A stretch of 64,000 nucleotides of DNA from contig NZ_BJOB01000006.1 of the NCBI RefSeq assembly GCF_006539985.1, forward strand, positions 1 through 64,000, given 5' to 3'. The DNA comes from Kurthia gibsonii. Lineage in GTDB: Bacteria; Bacillota; Bacilli; Bacillales_A; Planococcaceae. The translations under genes and the position numbers were made by a program. A model generated the notes under the pieces. That model ran no database searches. It saw only the letters and a list, made by a program, of their open reading frames with translations, and had not been told where the DNA came from. This document shows positions 7,543 to 18,466 of the stretch, in pieces; position 1 is the first letter of the stretch; each line of letters opens with the position of its first letter.

Positions 7543-9837
7543 CTATTTAAATACAATCTTTGTTGTGTAATGATGATCATATTTCATAGAAGGGATTTTT
7601 ACATGTACTTTTACATACGCTCCCTTTTTTATATTACTTACTGGGAATTGGACTGTACGTGTATTTTTACCTTTTGCGACCACTTTGGCAGAAACATATT
7701 TACTTCCTTGTTTCACTTTAAAGCTTTTCCACCAACTTGCATTTTTTAAAGTCATTTTAACGTATGTCTTACTGCCAACTTTTTGGATAGTAGCAGGTTT
7801 TTGAACATATTGATCCATGACAGAGCGTTTACTTGTTTTATTTTTATAGACTGTAAATGATTTTTTCGTTGTTTTTGCTTTATTTGAAACTTGAACTACT
7901 TTTTTCGTAGGAATGACTTTTCCAATTTGAATATAGTTTGTATAAGTTCCTTCATATTTTGGTTTTGTTGCTTGAATATGAACTGTTGATTTGACAAGCT
8001 TTTTAGGTGATACAATAGGAAATTGAACCGTACGTGTATTTTTAGTTTTGTTCGTTGAGACTGTTTTTACAGATGTCATCTTTCCATTCACTTCTGTTTT
8101 AAACGACTTCCACCAGTTTGCATTTTTAACAGTCATTTTTGCATAATATTTACCGTCACTCATCTTCGTAATCGTCATCGGTTTTGTGACGTAAGCATCT
8201 GTTGCAGACGTACTTTTCTTATTCGACTTCAAAATTTTATAATTGTAGTTTGCGGTAGATACAATTGTTGCTGGCTTCACGTATTTTGATGTGACATCTA
8301 GATACGTCGTATAAGTACCTGCTAATTTTTTAGAAGCTGTCTGTAATGTGAAATGTAGCTTTGTTGTAGCTGTTGGTGACTTCACTTGGAAACGAACAGT
8401 ACGTGTTTTCTTTTTCGAATTTGTAGCGATTGTTTTTACAGCTACTTTTTTACCGTTCACTTCTGCTTTGACAGATTTCCACATCGCTGCATTTTTTAAA
8501 GTCACTGTCGCATAATATTTACCTGCTTGTGTTTTTTCAACTTTCACTGGTTTCGTCATATATGCATTTGCTTTGGATGTTGCTTTTTTTGTCTTATTTT
8601 TTAACACATAATTGTATTTAGTTGTGCTGATGACTTTATTTGGATCAACGACAACTGGTGGTTTAACTGTTGGGTCGATTATGCGATTAAAATCAAAATA
8701 TGTCGTGTAAGTTCCTTCGTAATTACCCATTTGAATATGCGTTTTTGCTTTTATTAATTGATTAGTTGAAGGTACTTCAAAACGTACAACTTTTGTATCC
8801 GCTGCTTTGTCTTCTTTTACAGTTGTAACATCTACAAGTTGACCAGCTACTTCTGTTTGGAATTCTTTCCAAATTGATGCTGATTTCAATGTCACTTCTG
8901 CATATTGTTTTCCATCTTTTTCGACAAGTCGAGCTGGAGTACCCATATAATTTGCCATTGTCGATGCTTTTTCTTTCGCTTCATCCCATACTTGGAAAGC
9001 TTGATCTTTTACAAACTGGAATTGCCCATTTTCAATGACATGATTAAAATCAAAATACGTTGTGTAGGTTGCGTCGTAATTACCTGCTTGGATATGCGAT
9101 TCTGTTTTTACAACTTCATCTAACGAAGGAATCTCGATTCGTACTACGCGTGTATTCGCTGCTACATTCTCTCCCACAACAGTCGCTTCTGTTAATACAT
9201 CGCCTACAAGTGATTTTAACCCTTTCCAATACTGTGCTGATTTCAAGGTAATATAAGCATAGGTTTTATCACCTACTTGAACAATTTGAGCTGGTGTTTC
9301 TACTGAACGTGTCACACCTGAAGAAATCGCATCTTTTTGCTCATTCCATACTTGGAAAGAACGTAAAGATGTTGCATCTTGTTGGAATTGTAGATACGTG
9401 GTATGTTGCATCTTCGTAGGACCTGCTTGAATCTCAATATCAGCTCGAATCGCCTGAGATGTAGAAGGTACTTCGAATTTTACAAGTCGTGTATTTTCTA
9501 CTTCATTCGTTGAGATGGTTTCAACTTCTTTCATCTCACCATGGACATCTGTTTTAAATGAGTTCCAAATAGAAGCACTTTTAATCGTGACATATGCATA
9601 GGTTTTACCATTCTCCACTTGTAATTTTGAAACTAAATCCATGCTACGTCCCATACTTGAAGTTTCTTGTAAATCTGCATGTTTATATACTTGGAATGGC
9701 ATGTACTGAACTTGCATTTGCGGCTCTACAACACTACTTTCTGCCGCTTTTACAGGTGTCGTATTCACTGAAAACATCGATGTAGTTAACAGTGTTGCAG
9801 CTGCTAATGACAGAATTGAATATTTCATCGGTTTCAT
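7543..9837 (-). CDS. Secreted protein with six NEAT domains (hemophore-like)
   Basis: Exported 764-aa protein: signal peptide about 1-31 (cleavage near VKA/AES), then six NEAT domains at about 44-151, 157-264, 277-383, 402-515, 525-637 and 656-764. Each has the strand motif near an aromatic pair (for example SIWKEF, NWWKSF). Heme-ligand motif YxxxY is present in domains 2 (Y254/Y258), 3 (373/377), 5 (628/632) and 6 (753/757), partial in 4 (only Y509), and absent in 1. Domains 1-3 are near neutral while 4-6 are very lysine-rich. There is no LPXTG, SLH or other anchor, so it is probably released or held by charge, like the B. anthracis IsdX2 hemophore. It starts on ATG 9837, overlapping the previous stop, after GGGGGAG. 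Confidence 0.9.
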   Translation of the reverse strand: MKPMKYSILSLAAATLLTTSMFSVNTTPVKAAESSVVEPQMQVQYMPFQVYKHADLQETSSMGRSMDLVSKLQVENGKTYAYVTIKSASIWNSFKTDVHGEMKEVETISTNEVENTRLVKFEVPSTSQAIRADIEIQAGPTKMQHTTYLQFQQDATSLRSFQVWNEQKDAISSGVTRSVETPAQIVQVGDKTYAYITLKSAQYWKGLKSLVGDVLTEATVVGENVAANTRVVRIEIPSLDEVVKTESHIQAGNYDATYTTYFDFNHVIENGQFQFVKDQAFQVWDEAKEKASTMANYMGTPARLVEKDGKQYAEVTLKSASIWKEFQTEVAGQLVDVTTVKEDKAADTKVVRFEVPSTNQLIKAKTHIQMGNYEGTYTTYFDFNRIIDPTVKPPVVVDPNKVISTTKYNYVLKNKTKKATSKANAYMTKPVKVEKTQAGKYYATVTLKNAAMWKSVKAEVNGKKVAVKTIATNSKKKTRTVRFQVKSPTATTKLHFTLQTASKKLAGTYTTYLDVTSKYVKPATIVSTANYNYKILKSNKKSTSATDAYVTKPMTITKMSDGKYYAKMTVKNANWWKSFKTEVNGKMTSVKTVSTNKTKNTRTVQFPIVSPKKLVKSTVHIQATKPKYEGTYTNYIQIGKVIPTKKVVQVSNKAKTTKKSFTVYKNKTSKRSVMDQYVQKPATIQKVGSKTYVKMTLKNASWWKSFKVKQGSKYVSAKVVAKGKNTRTVQFPVSNIKKGAYVKVHVKIPSMKYDHHYTTKIVFK

Positions 9838-10427
9838 TCTTTTCTCCCCCTTATTTGTTTTCCTACTATCGCAACAATCAAGAAGAACACCATCGCACTA
9901 ATGACATAAACCCACCAACCCATTGGCTGTTCTTTCGTCTGTTTCTTCTCGATTATTTTAATTTCTTTTACATGATTGGATTGTTTGGCTAACTTATTTT
10001 CATCCAATACAAAATCAATTTCATAGCGGTTGTCATATAAAAAATCTTCACCATCCACTTTTTCATTGATATAAACAGCGAGTGTTCCTTTATGTTTTCC
10101 ACTCATTTGTTTCAATGGAAATTGAATTGTTCGCATATCTTTTTCTTTATTTGTTTTTACAAGTGTTTCTTTGTTTCCATCAAACGTGACTTCTTTCGTC
10201 CAATGACTTTTTAAAATAGTAATTTCAAGGTACATCTTTTGGTTTGATACAATGAGGATTGCGGGTTTTTGAAAGTAATCATTCGCAATAGATGTGCTCG
10301 ATTCTCCACTTTTTTTTACTTCATACGGTATTTTATATGTTCCATTCTCGAGCGTCTGCGCCTTTGCACCCACAGGTAACATAAACAAACTACTCAATAA
10401 AAAAATAAAGATATATTTAGCCCACAT
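9834..10427 (-). CDS. Single-NEAT membrane-anchored heme-binding protein (IsdC-like)
   Basis: Exported 197-aa protein: signal peptide 1-24 (GAKA/QT), one NEAT domain about 30-140 with the heme-ligand motif YDNRY at 131-135, a charged linker, and a C-terminal helix at about 171-189 followed by RGRKE. This layout resembles IsdC, but no NPKTN/LPXTG-type sorting motif precedes the helix (the sequence is KEQPMGWW), so it is probably a membrane anchor. Likely passes heme across the wall to IsdE. ATG 10427 is chosen over a TTG two codons earlier; it overlaps the monooxygenase gene by 11 nt. Confidence 0.85.
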   Translation of the reverse strand: MWAKYIFIFLLSSLFMLPVGAKAQTLENGTYKIPYEVKKSGESSTSIANDYFQKPAILIVSNQKMYLEITILKSHWTKEVTFDGNKETLVKTNKEKDMRTIQFPLKQMSGKHKGTLAVYINEKVDGEDFLYDNRYEIDFVLDENKLAKQSNHVKEIKIIEKKQTKEQPMGWWVYVISAMVFFLIVAIVGKQIRGRKE

Positions 10428-10758
10428 AACCAACAGCTTCTGATGTATCGCTTTCTACAACCACTTCATAATGATCAATCGAGTTCCCTGTAACCATCTT
10501 TTGACCATCTGGTGTCATAGCTGGTTTTCGATGTGCTAAGTGAAATTCTCGTGATGAAAACCAATTTTCAAATGCTTTTTTATCTTCCCAAACTGTATGT
10601 ACAAGTACCTCTTCATATCCTTTCATATTTAGCTTTTTCATAACTTTTAATTCTTTAAAACCTGGCATCTCTTCAATTCCTTGACGTACTTTAAAACGCT
10701 CTAAAATTGCATCTCCATAACCTTCTAAAACTTGAATCGTATTTGTAACCATATACAT
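10417..10758 (-). CDS. isdG: Heme-degrading monooxygenase, IsdG/HmoA family
   Basis: Small ABM-fold protein of 113 aa that should open the heme ring to release iron in the cytoplasm. The catalytic triad of the IsdG family is in place: Asn6, Trp66 and His76, the same numbering as S. aureus IsdI. The motif FENWFSSREFHLAHR spans two of them. First gene of the heme operon, with AGGAGG nine nucleotides before the ATG and a Fur-controlled promoter about 35 nt upstream. A heme oxygenase leading the import operon links uptake directly to iron release. Confidence 0.9.
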   Translation of the reverse strand: MYMVTNTIQVLEGYGDAILERFKVRQGIEEMPGFKELKVMKKLNMKGYEEVLVHTVWEDKKAFENWFSSREFHLAHRKPAMTPDGQKMVTGNSIDHYEVVVESDTSEAVGYVG

Positions 10759-10788
10759 GATGTGTTTCCTCCTTTATAATTCCATTTC

Positions 10789-10817
10789 ATTCTATCGATA
10801 ATGATTATCATTGTCAA
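10789..10817 (-). promoter_or_regulatory. isd-operon promoter with Fur box in the spacer
   Basis: Minus-strand -35 TTGACA (10812-10817) and -10 TAGAAT (10789-10794) are 17 nt apart. The spacer contains GATAATGATTATCATTGTC (10797-10815 read on the plus strand), 17 of 19 matches to the classical Fur box and 14 of 15 to the Bacillus 7-1-7 form. Iron-loaded Fur would block RNA polymerase directly, so the operon should be on only when iron is scarce. Confidence 0.88.
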
Positions 10818-10847
10818 TTTCAATTCCTGTTAAAAAAATGAAAAAAA

Positions 10848-10884
10848 TACGCAAATTTCTATGTTATAAATAGAAATTTACGTA
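10848..10884 (-). terminator. Strong AT-rich terminator-like hairpin upstream of the isd promoter
   Basis: Two 15-nt arms (10848-10862 and 10870-10884) pair with one mismatch around a 7-nt loop. On the minus strand the hairpin is followed by two T runs. No gene directly upstream on that strand explains it, so it may insulate the isd promoter from suf read-through or end an unannotated transcript. Confidence 0.6.
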
Positions 10885-11118
10885 TTCATTTCGTTGAATT
10901 CATATTTTATACATTCTTTTTATATAGATAATGTAGTTTTGCCCGACTTTAAATTTAAGCAATATACCATTTGTCTATAAAAAAATATTTTTAAAATGTC
11001 TTTTTATTCATTTTAAGGAACCTTATCTAGCAGAAAGTTCGTCTTTCAACTATAATGTAATATATCCATTTTAAGGATATTTAATAGTGAAGCGAAAGCA
11101 GAATGCGAGATGGAATGA

Positions 11119-11382
11119 ATGACAAAAGCAAATTTTATCCAATATCTTTTAGCAAAAAAAGAAATCGAATTTTCATATGGGTGAAAAATTTTCTTTATTG
11201 CTTGGGATGAACAAAAAGGATTTATTTTATTAGATGTTTTATATGACGATACTTGTGTCGAGCTAACAGACTTTATTCAAAGTATTAAAGAATTTTTACA
11301 ACAAGCACAAATTGATGGAAAAACACTCGAATATTTATTAGAATATGAGTTAGAACAAATAAAAATAATGGGTGTTTACTAA
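11119..11382 (+). pseudogene. Small gene of unknown function interrupted by an in-frame TGA
   Basis: Reading from ATG 11119, 21 codons are followed by TGA at 11182-11184, then by 65 further sense codons in the same frame to TAA at 11380-11382. Both parts look coding (MTKANFIQYLLAKKEIEF before, FILLDVLYDDTCVELTDFI after). The context SYG-stop-K suggests that a GGA or similar codon became TGA. The product would be about 87 aa, acidic and soluble, of no family I recognise. Either a recent nonsense mutation, a sequence error or, less likely, recoding. The ribosome site is weak. Confidence 0.55.
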
Positions 11383-11414
11383 AAACTATTATAAATAACA
11401 AGAAATTAAGTTAT

Positions 11415-11447
11415 AAAAAAAGCCTCCCAAACCAGGAGGCTTTTTAG
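11415..11447. terminator. Terminator at the end of sufB
   Basis: Perfect stem AGCCTCC/GGAGGCT (11421-11427 and 11435-11441), 7-nt loop, with A-run on the left and T-run on the right. It can end both the suf operon and the small plus-strand pseudogene. Confidence 0.85.
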
Positions 11448-11458
11448 TATTCAATGGA

Positions 11459-12856
11459 TTAACCGATTGAACCTTCCATTTCAAATTTGATTAGGCGGTT
11501 CATTTCTACTGCGTATTCCATTGGAAGTTCTTTTGTGAATGGCTCAATGAAGCCCATTACGATCATTTCTGTTGCTTCTTGCTCAGAAATACCGCGGCTC
11601 ATAAGATAGAATAATTGTTCTTCAGATACTTTTGAAACTTTCGCTTCGTGCTCTAAAGAGATTTGATCATTCATTACTTCGTTGTATGGAATTGTATCAG
11701 AAGTTGATTCGTTATCCATGATTAATGTATCACATTCGATATTTGCACGTGCATTTGTTGCTTTTTTACCGAATTTTACTTGTCCACGGTATGTTACGTT
11801 ACCACCGTGTTTTGAGATTGATTTTGATACGATTGTTGAAGAAGTGTTTGGTGCTAAGTGAATCATTTTCGCACCTGTGTCTTGGTTTTGACCACGACCT
11901 GCAATCGCGATTGATAATGTCATACCACGAGCGCCTTCTCCTTTAAGGATACAAGCTGGGTATTTCATTGTTAATTTAGAACCGATGTTACCATCAACCC
12001 ATTCCATTGTACCGTGCTCTTCTACAACTGTACGTTTTGTTACTAAGTTGTACACGTTGTTTGCCCAGTTTTGGATTGTTGTATAACGGCAGTAAGCATT
12101 CTTTTTAACAATAATTTCTACTACAGCTGAGTGTAGAGAACTTGTTGTATAAACTGGTGCTGTACAACCTTCTACATAGTGTACAGAAGCGTCGTCATCA
12201 ACGATGATTAATGTACGCTCGAATTGTCCCATATTCTCAGAGTTGATACGGAAGTAAGCTTGTAATGGTGTATCTAATTTTACGCCTTTTGGTACGTAAA
12301 TGAATGAACCACCAGACCATACAGCCGAGTTAAGTGCTGAGAATTTGTTATCTGCTGGAGGAATGACTTTACCGAAGTATTCTCTGAAGATATCTTCGTT
12401 CTCTTTAAGAGCTGAGTCTGTATCTTTAAAGATTACACCCATCTCTTCTAGTTCTTCCTTCATGTTGTGATAGACAACTTCTGATTCGTACTGTGCAGAA
12501 ACACCTGCAAGGTATTTTTGTTCTGCTTCTGGAATACCTAATTTATCAAATGTTGCTTTGATTTCTTCAGGTACTTCATCCCAAGATTTTTGCGTTGCTT
12601 CAGATGGTTTTACGTAGTATGTGATTTCATCGAAATCTAAACCAGATAAGTCGCCACCCCATTGAGGCATTGGTTTTGAATAAAAAATTTCTAAAGATTT
12701 TAGACGGAAATCTAACATCCATTCTGGTTCTTTTTTCATCTGAGAAATTTCTTTAACAATCGCTGGAGTTAGTCCACGTTCTGTACGGAAAATCGATACA
12801 TCTTTATCATGGAATCCAAACTCGTAATCACCGATTTCTGGCATGTTTTTAGCCAT
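11459..12856 (-). CDS. sufB: Fe-S cluster assembly scaffold protein SufB
   Basis: SufB of 465 aa, the usual Bacillus length. It joins SufC and SufD in the scaffold that builds Fe-S clusters. It opens with [20 protein letters not shown] and contains the family core [22 protein letters not shown], the conserved [14 protein letters not shown] cysteine region, and the C-terminal beta-helix/[10 protein letters not shown]-like ending ([20 protein letters not shown]). Start ATG 12856 follows GGAGG by 7 nt; in-frame codons further upstream overlap the ribosome site. Last gene of the operon. Confidence 0.95.
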   Translation of the reverse strand: MAKNMPEIGDYEFGFHDKDVSIFRTERGLTPAIVKEISQMKKEPEWMLDFRLKSLEIFYSKPMPQWGGDLSGLDFDEITYYVKPSEATQKSWDEVPEEIKATFDKLGIPEAEQKYLAGVSAQYESEVVYHNMKEELEEMGVIFKDTDSALKENEDIFREYFGKVIPPADNKFSALNSAVWSGGSFIYVPKGVKLDTPLQAYFRINSENMGQFERTLIIVDDDASVHYVEGCTAPVYTTSSLHSAVVEIIVKKNAYCRYTTIQNWANNVYNLVTKRTVVEEHGTMEWVDGNIGSKLTMKYPACILKGEGARGMTLSIAIAGRGQNQDTGAKMIHLAPNTSSTIVSKSISKHGGNVTYRGQVKFGKKATNARANIECDTLIMDNESTSDTIPYNEVMNDQISLEHEAKVSKVSEEQLFYLMSRGISEQEATEMIVMGFIEPFTKELPMEYAVEMNRLIKFEMEGSIG

Positions 12857-12888
12857 CATTTCTCCTCCGTTCATCGCTTAGTTTTGTC

Positions 12889-15837
<2,949 letters not shown>

Positions 15838-15856
15838 GGCTTGCTCGTCCTCCTTC

Positions 15857-16639
15857 TTATGCTTCTTCAGTTACTGCGTCTGTGTCTTCAATACCTAATT
15901 CTTGTTTAATCCAGTCATAACCTTCAGCTTCTAAACGTTGTGCTAGTTCAGAACCGCCTGATTTTACTACTTTACCTTGCATCATTACGTGTACGTGATC
16001 TGGTGTGATGTAGTTTAATAGACGTTGGTAGTGCGTAATCATTAAGCAACCGAAGCCTTCACCGCGCATTTCATTAATACCTTTTGATACAACTTTTAAT
16101 GCATCGATGTCTAAACCAGAGTCGATTTCATCAAGAACTGCGAATTTTGGTTTAATCATCATTAACTGAAGAATTTCGTTACGTTTCTTTTCCCCACCAG
16201 AGAAACCTTCGTTTAGGTAACGTTGGCTCATTTCTTCTGGCATTTCTAAGAATTCCATCTTTTTATCTAATTCACGGATGAATTTCATGATTGAGATTTC
16301 ATCGCCTTCTTCACGACGTGCATTGATTGCTGAACGTAAGAAGTCGGCATTTGTTACGCCTGCGATTTCTGAAGGATATTGCATAGCTAGGAATAAACCA
16401 GCTCGTGCACGCTCATCTACTTCCATCTCTAATACATCTTCACCATCTAGTGTAATTGAACCAGAAGTTACTTCGTATTTTGGGTGACCCATGATTGCAG
16501 AAGCAAGTGTTGATTTACCCGTACCATTTGGTCCCATAATTGCATGGATTTCGTTTGTATTTAGTGTTAAGTTCACACCTTTTAAAATCTCTTTGTCTTC
16601 GATTGAGACATGTAGATCTTTAATTACTAAAGTTGACAT
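15857..16639 (-). CDS. sufC: Fe-S cluster assembly ATPase SufC
   Basis: ABC-type soluble ATPase of 260 aa: Walker A GPNGTGKST, signature EGFSGGEKKRNEI, Walker B FAVLDEIDSGLD, and switch His in MITHYQRLL. It drives conformational change of the SufBD scaffold. First gene of sufCDSUB, with GGAGG before the ATG. Confidence 0.95.
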   Translation of the reverse strand: MSTLVIKDLHVSIEDKEILKGVNLTLNTNEIHAIMGPNGTGKSTLASAIMGHPKYEVTSGSITLDGEDVLEMEVDERARAGLFLAMQYPSEIAGVTNADFLRSAINARREEGDEISIMKFIRELDKKMEFLEMPEEMSQRYLNEGFSGGEKKRNEILQLMMIKPKFAVLDEIDSGLDIDALKVVSKGINEMRGEGFGCLMITHYQRLLNYITPDHVHVMMQGKVVKSGGSELAQRLEAEGYDWIKQELGIEDTDAVTEEA

Positions 16640-16684
16640 TCCATTACCTCCATTGAATTATTAGGTTGGTTTCCCATTCCTAAA

Positions 16685-16748
16685 TTATTATCATTCTAAT
16701 TTTAACGCAAATAAAAGCCATTAGCAACTCATTTGATACTCATTATCA
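16685..16748 (-). promoter_or_regulatory. suf promoter with Fur-like and PerR-like boxes
   Basis: Minus-strand -35 TTGCTA (16722-16727) and -10 TAAAAT (16699-16704), spaced 17 nt. Upstream of the -35 is TGATAATGAGTATCA (minus strand, 16734-16748), 14 of 15 to the Bacillus Fur 7-1-7 consensus. Overlapping the -10 edge is TTAGAATGATAATAA (16685-16699), two mismatches from the PerR consensus. Fur-family control of suf by iron or peroxide is plausible but inferred. Confidence 0.6.
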
Positions 16749-16934
16749 TTTCACTATGAAATCCTTAAAAAGTCTTTACTTTATTCTATTTCCGAGGATT
16801 TCTAACATTTCCATTCTCATTTTCAATAAAGAAATCTAATTGAGAATTGTTTTCACTTCTGAAATAGTGATAACTGATTAAATTGTGGCTACTCAATGAA
16901 CTCTCATCTAATAATAACAACTTTTAAAGAAAAA
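16749..16934. other. AT-rich gap between suf and glt
   Basis: Part of a 339-nt gene-free stretch (16640-16978). Beyond the suf promoter boxes and the glt terminator I see no ORF with a ribosome site and no structured RNA here. Confidence 0.5.
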
Positions 16935-16970
16935 AAAAGACCAAATGAGAAAATTCTCACTTAGTCTTTT
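16935..16970 (-). terminator. Terminator of gltBD
   Basis: Outer stem AAAAGAC/GTCTTTT and inner stem TGAGAA/TTCTCA separated by a small internal loop; a long T run follows on the minus strand. Confidence 0.7.
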
Positions 16971-16978
16971 GGAAAAAA

Positions 16979-18454
16979 TTATCTAACTGCGATTGCTAGG
17001 CGCTTCTTCAAAAATCCATGTACGACATCGGCTACCTCCCGTCCTTCGCGAATCGCCCAAACAATTAGGCTCGGTCCTCGTCTTGCATCTCCAGCTGTAA
17101 AGATGCCTTCTTCACTTGTTTCATATTTTTTAGTTGCGTAAATTCGATTGTTTAAAACACGTACATTGAAATGTTCACCGAGTTCTTCTTCAATTCCCTC
17201 AAAGCCAATCGCCACAAATACATAATCTGCAGGCCATACTTTTTCTGTCCCTTCTAGCTCATTAAAGTAGACATATCCTTCTTCATTGATTACCTTTTCC
17301 ATTTGGATTGTATGCAGTTCTTTTAATCGACCATCAGGATGCGCCACCATCTTTTTCGTTTGAATGCAGTATTCACGAGGATCTTGTCCGAATTTTTCAA
17401 CTGCCTCCTCATACGCATAGTCTAGTTTATATACACTCGGATCTACAGGCCATGGTTGGTCTTCTGAGCGTGTCATCGGTAGTTGCGGATGCTTCCCAAA
17501 TTGATGTACTGATTTTGCTCCTTGTCGAAGAGCTGTTGCCACACAATCCGCTCCAGTGTCACCTCCGCCAATAACAATGACATCTTTCCCTTTTACATCA
17601 ATTGGTGCTGGTTGATTTGCTAGTACACTTTTTGTTGTCTTCGTCAAATAGTCCATTGCTCGAATAACACCTGTTGATTCGCTACCTTCTAAATGAAGTG
17701 AACGTGCGACTGTTGCACCTACACAGAGAATGATTGCGTCGTACTCTTTTTGCAACTGTGACTTTGTAATATCACGTCCGATTTCTGTATTCAATTGAAA
17801 ATGAATTCCTTCTGCTTCAAGTAAATCCACGCGCCTTTGAACGACAGATTTATCTAACTTCATATTTGGAATACCATACATTAATAAGCCACCTGCACGG
17901 TCGTCTCGTTCAAATACCGTCACTTCATGCCCCTTCTGATTAAGTTGGTCTGCTGCTGCTAGACCTGCTGGACCTGAACCAACAATCGCTACACGATAAC
18001 CTGTTCTAGCATTTGGAATACGTGGTTTTACCCATCCTTCTTCAAAACCACGATCAATAATTGCTCGCTCAATATTTTTAATTGCCACTGCCGGATCATG
18101 AATTGCTACCGTACATGCCCCTTCACATGGCGCCGGACAGACTCTACCTGTGAATTCTGGGAAGTTATTTGTTAATTGTAATCTTTCTAACGCTTCTTTC
18201 CACTGGCCTTTGTAAACTAAATCATTCCATTCAGGCATTAAATTATGAATCGGACAACCTGCTGCCATTCCTCGAATCTCTATGCCCATATGACAAAAAG
18301 GTGTACCACAATCCATACAACGCGCGCCCTGAATTGATAAAACATCATCTTCGAATCGACGTGTATATTCATCAAAATTCGTCACACGTTTTTTAGGTGC
18401 AACTTCATTCCCTTTTTGTCTCTCATATTCCATAAAACCAGTTTTCTTTCCCAT
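16979..18454 (-). CDS. gltD: Glutamate synthase (NADPH) small subunit
   Basis: Small (beta) subunit of 491 aa, called GltB in B. subtilis. It oxidises NADPH and passes electrons through FAD to the large subunit. The N-terminal cysteine clusters (CMDCGTPFCHMG, CPAPCEGACT) hold 4Fe-4S centres; the two dinucleotide folds are marked by VAIVGSGPAGLAAA and VIVIGGGDTGADCV. Start ATG 18454 lies 8 nt after AGGAGG; a codon three positions upstream is too close. It follows gltB by 12 nt. Confidence 0.94.
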   Translation of the reverse strand: MGKKTGFMEYERQKGNEVAPKKRVTNFDEYTRRFEDDVLSIQGARCMDCGTPFCHMGIEIRGMAAGCPIHNLMPEWNDLVYKGQWKEALERLQLTNNFPEFTGRVCPAPCEGACTVAIHDPAVAIKNIERAIIDRGFEEGWVKPRIPNARTGYRVAIVGSGPAGLAAADQLNQKGHEVTVFERDDRAGGLLMYGIPNMKLDKSVVQRRVDLLEAEGIHFQLNTEIGRDITKSQLQKEYDAIILCVGATVARSLHLEGSESTGVIRAMDYLTKTTKSVLANQPAPIDVKGKDVIVIGGGDTGADCVATALRQGAKSVHQFGKHPQLPMTRSEDQPWPVDPSVYKLDYAYEEAVEKFGQDPREYCIQTKKMVAHPDGRLKELHTIQMEKVINEEGYVYFNELEGTEKVWPADYVFVAIGFEGIEEELGEHFNVRVLNNRIYATKKYETSEEGIFTAGDARRGPSLIVWAIREGREVADVVHGFLKKRLAIAVR

Positions 18455-18466
18455 GATGGACACCTC

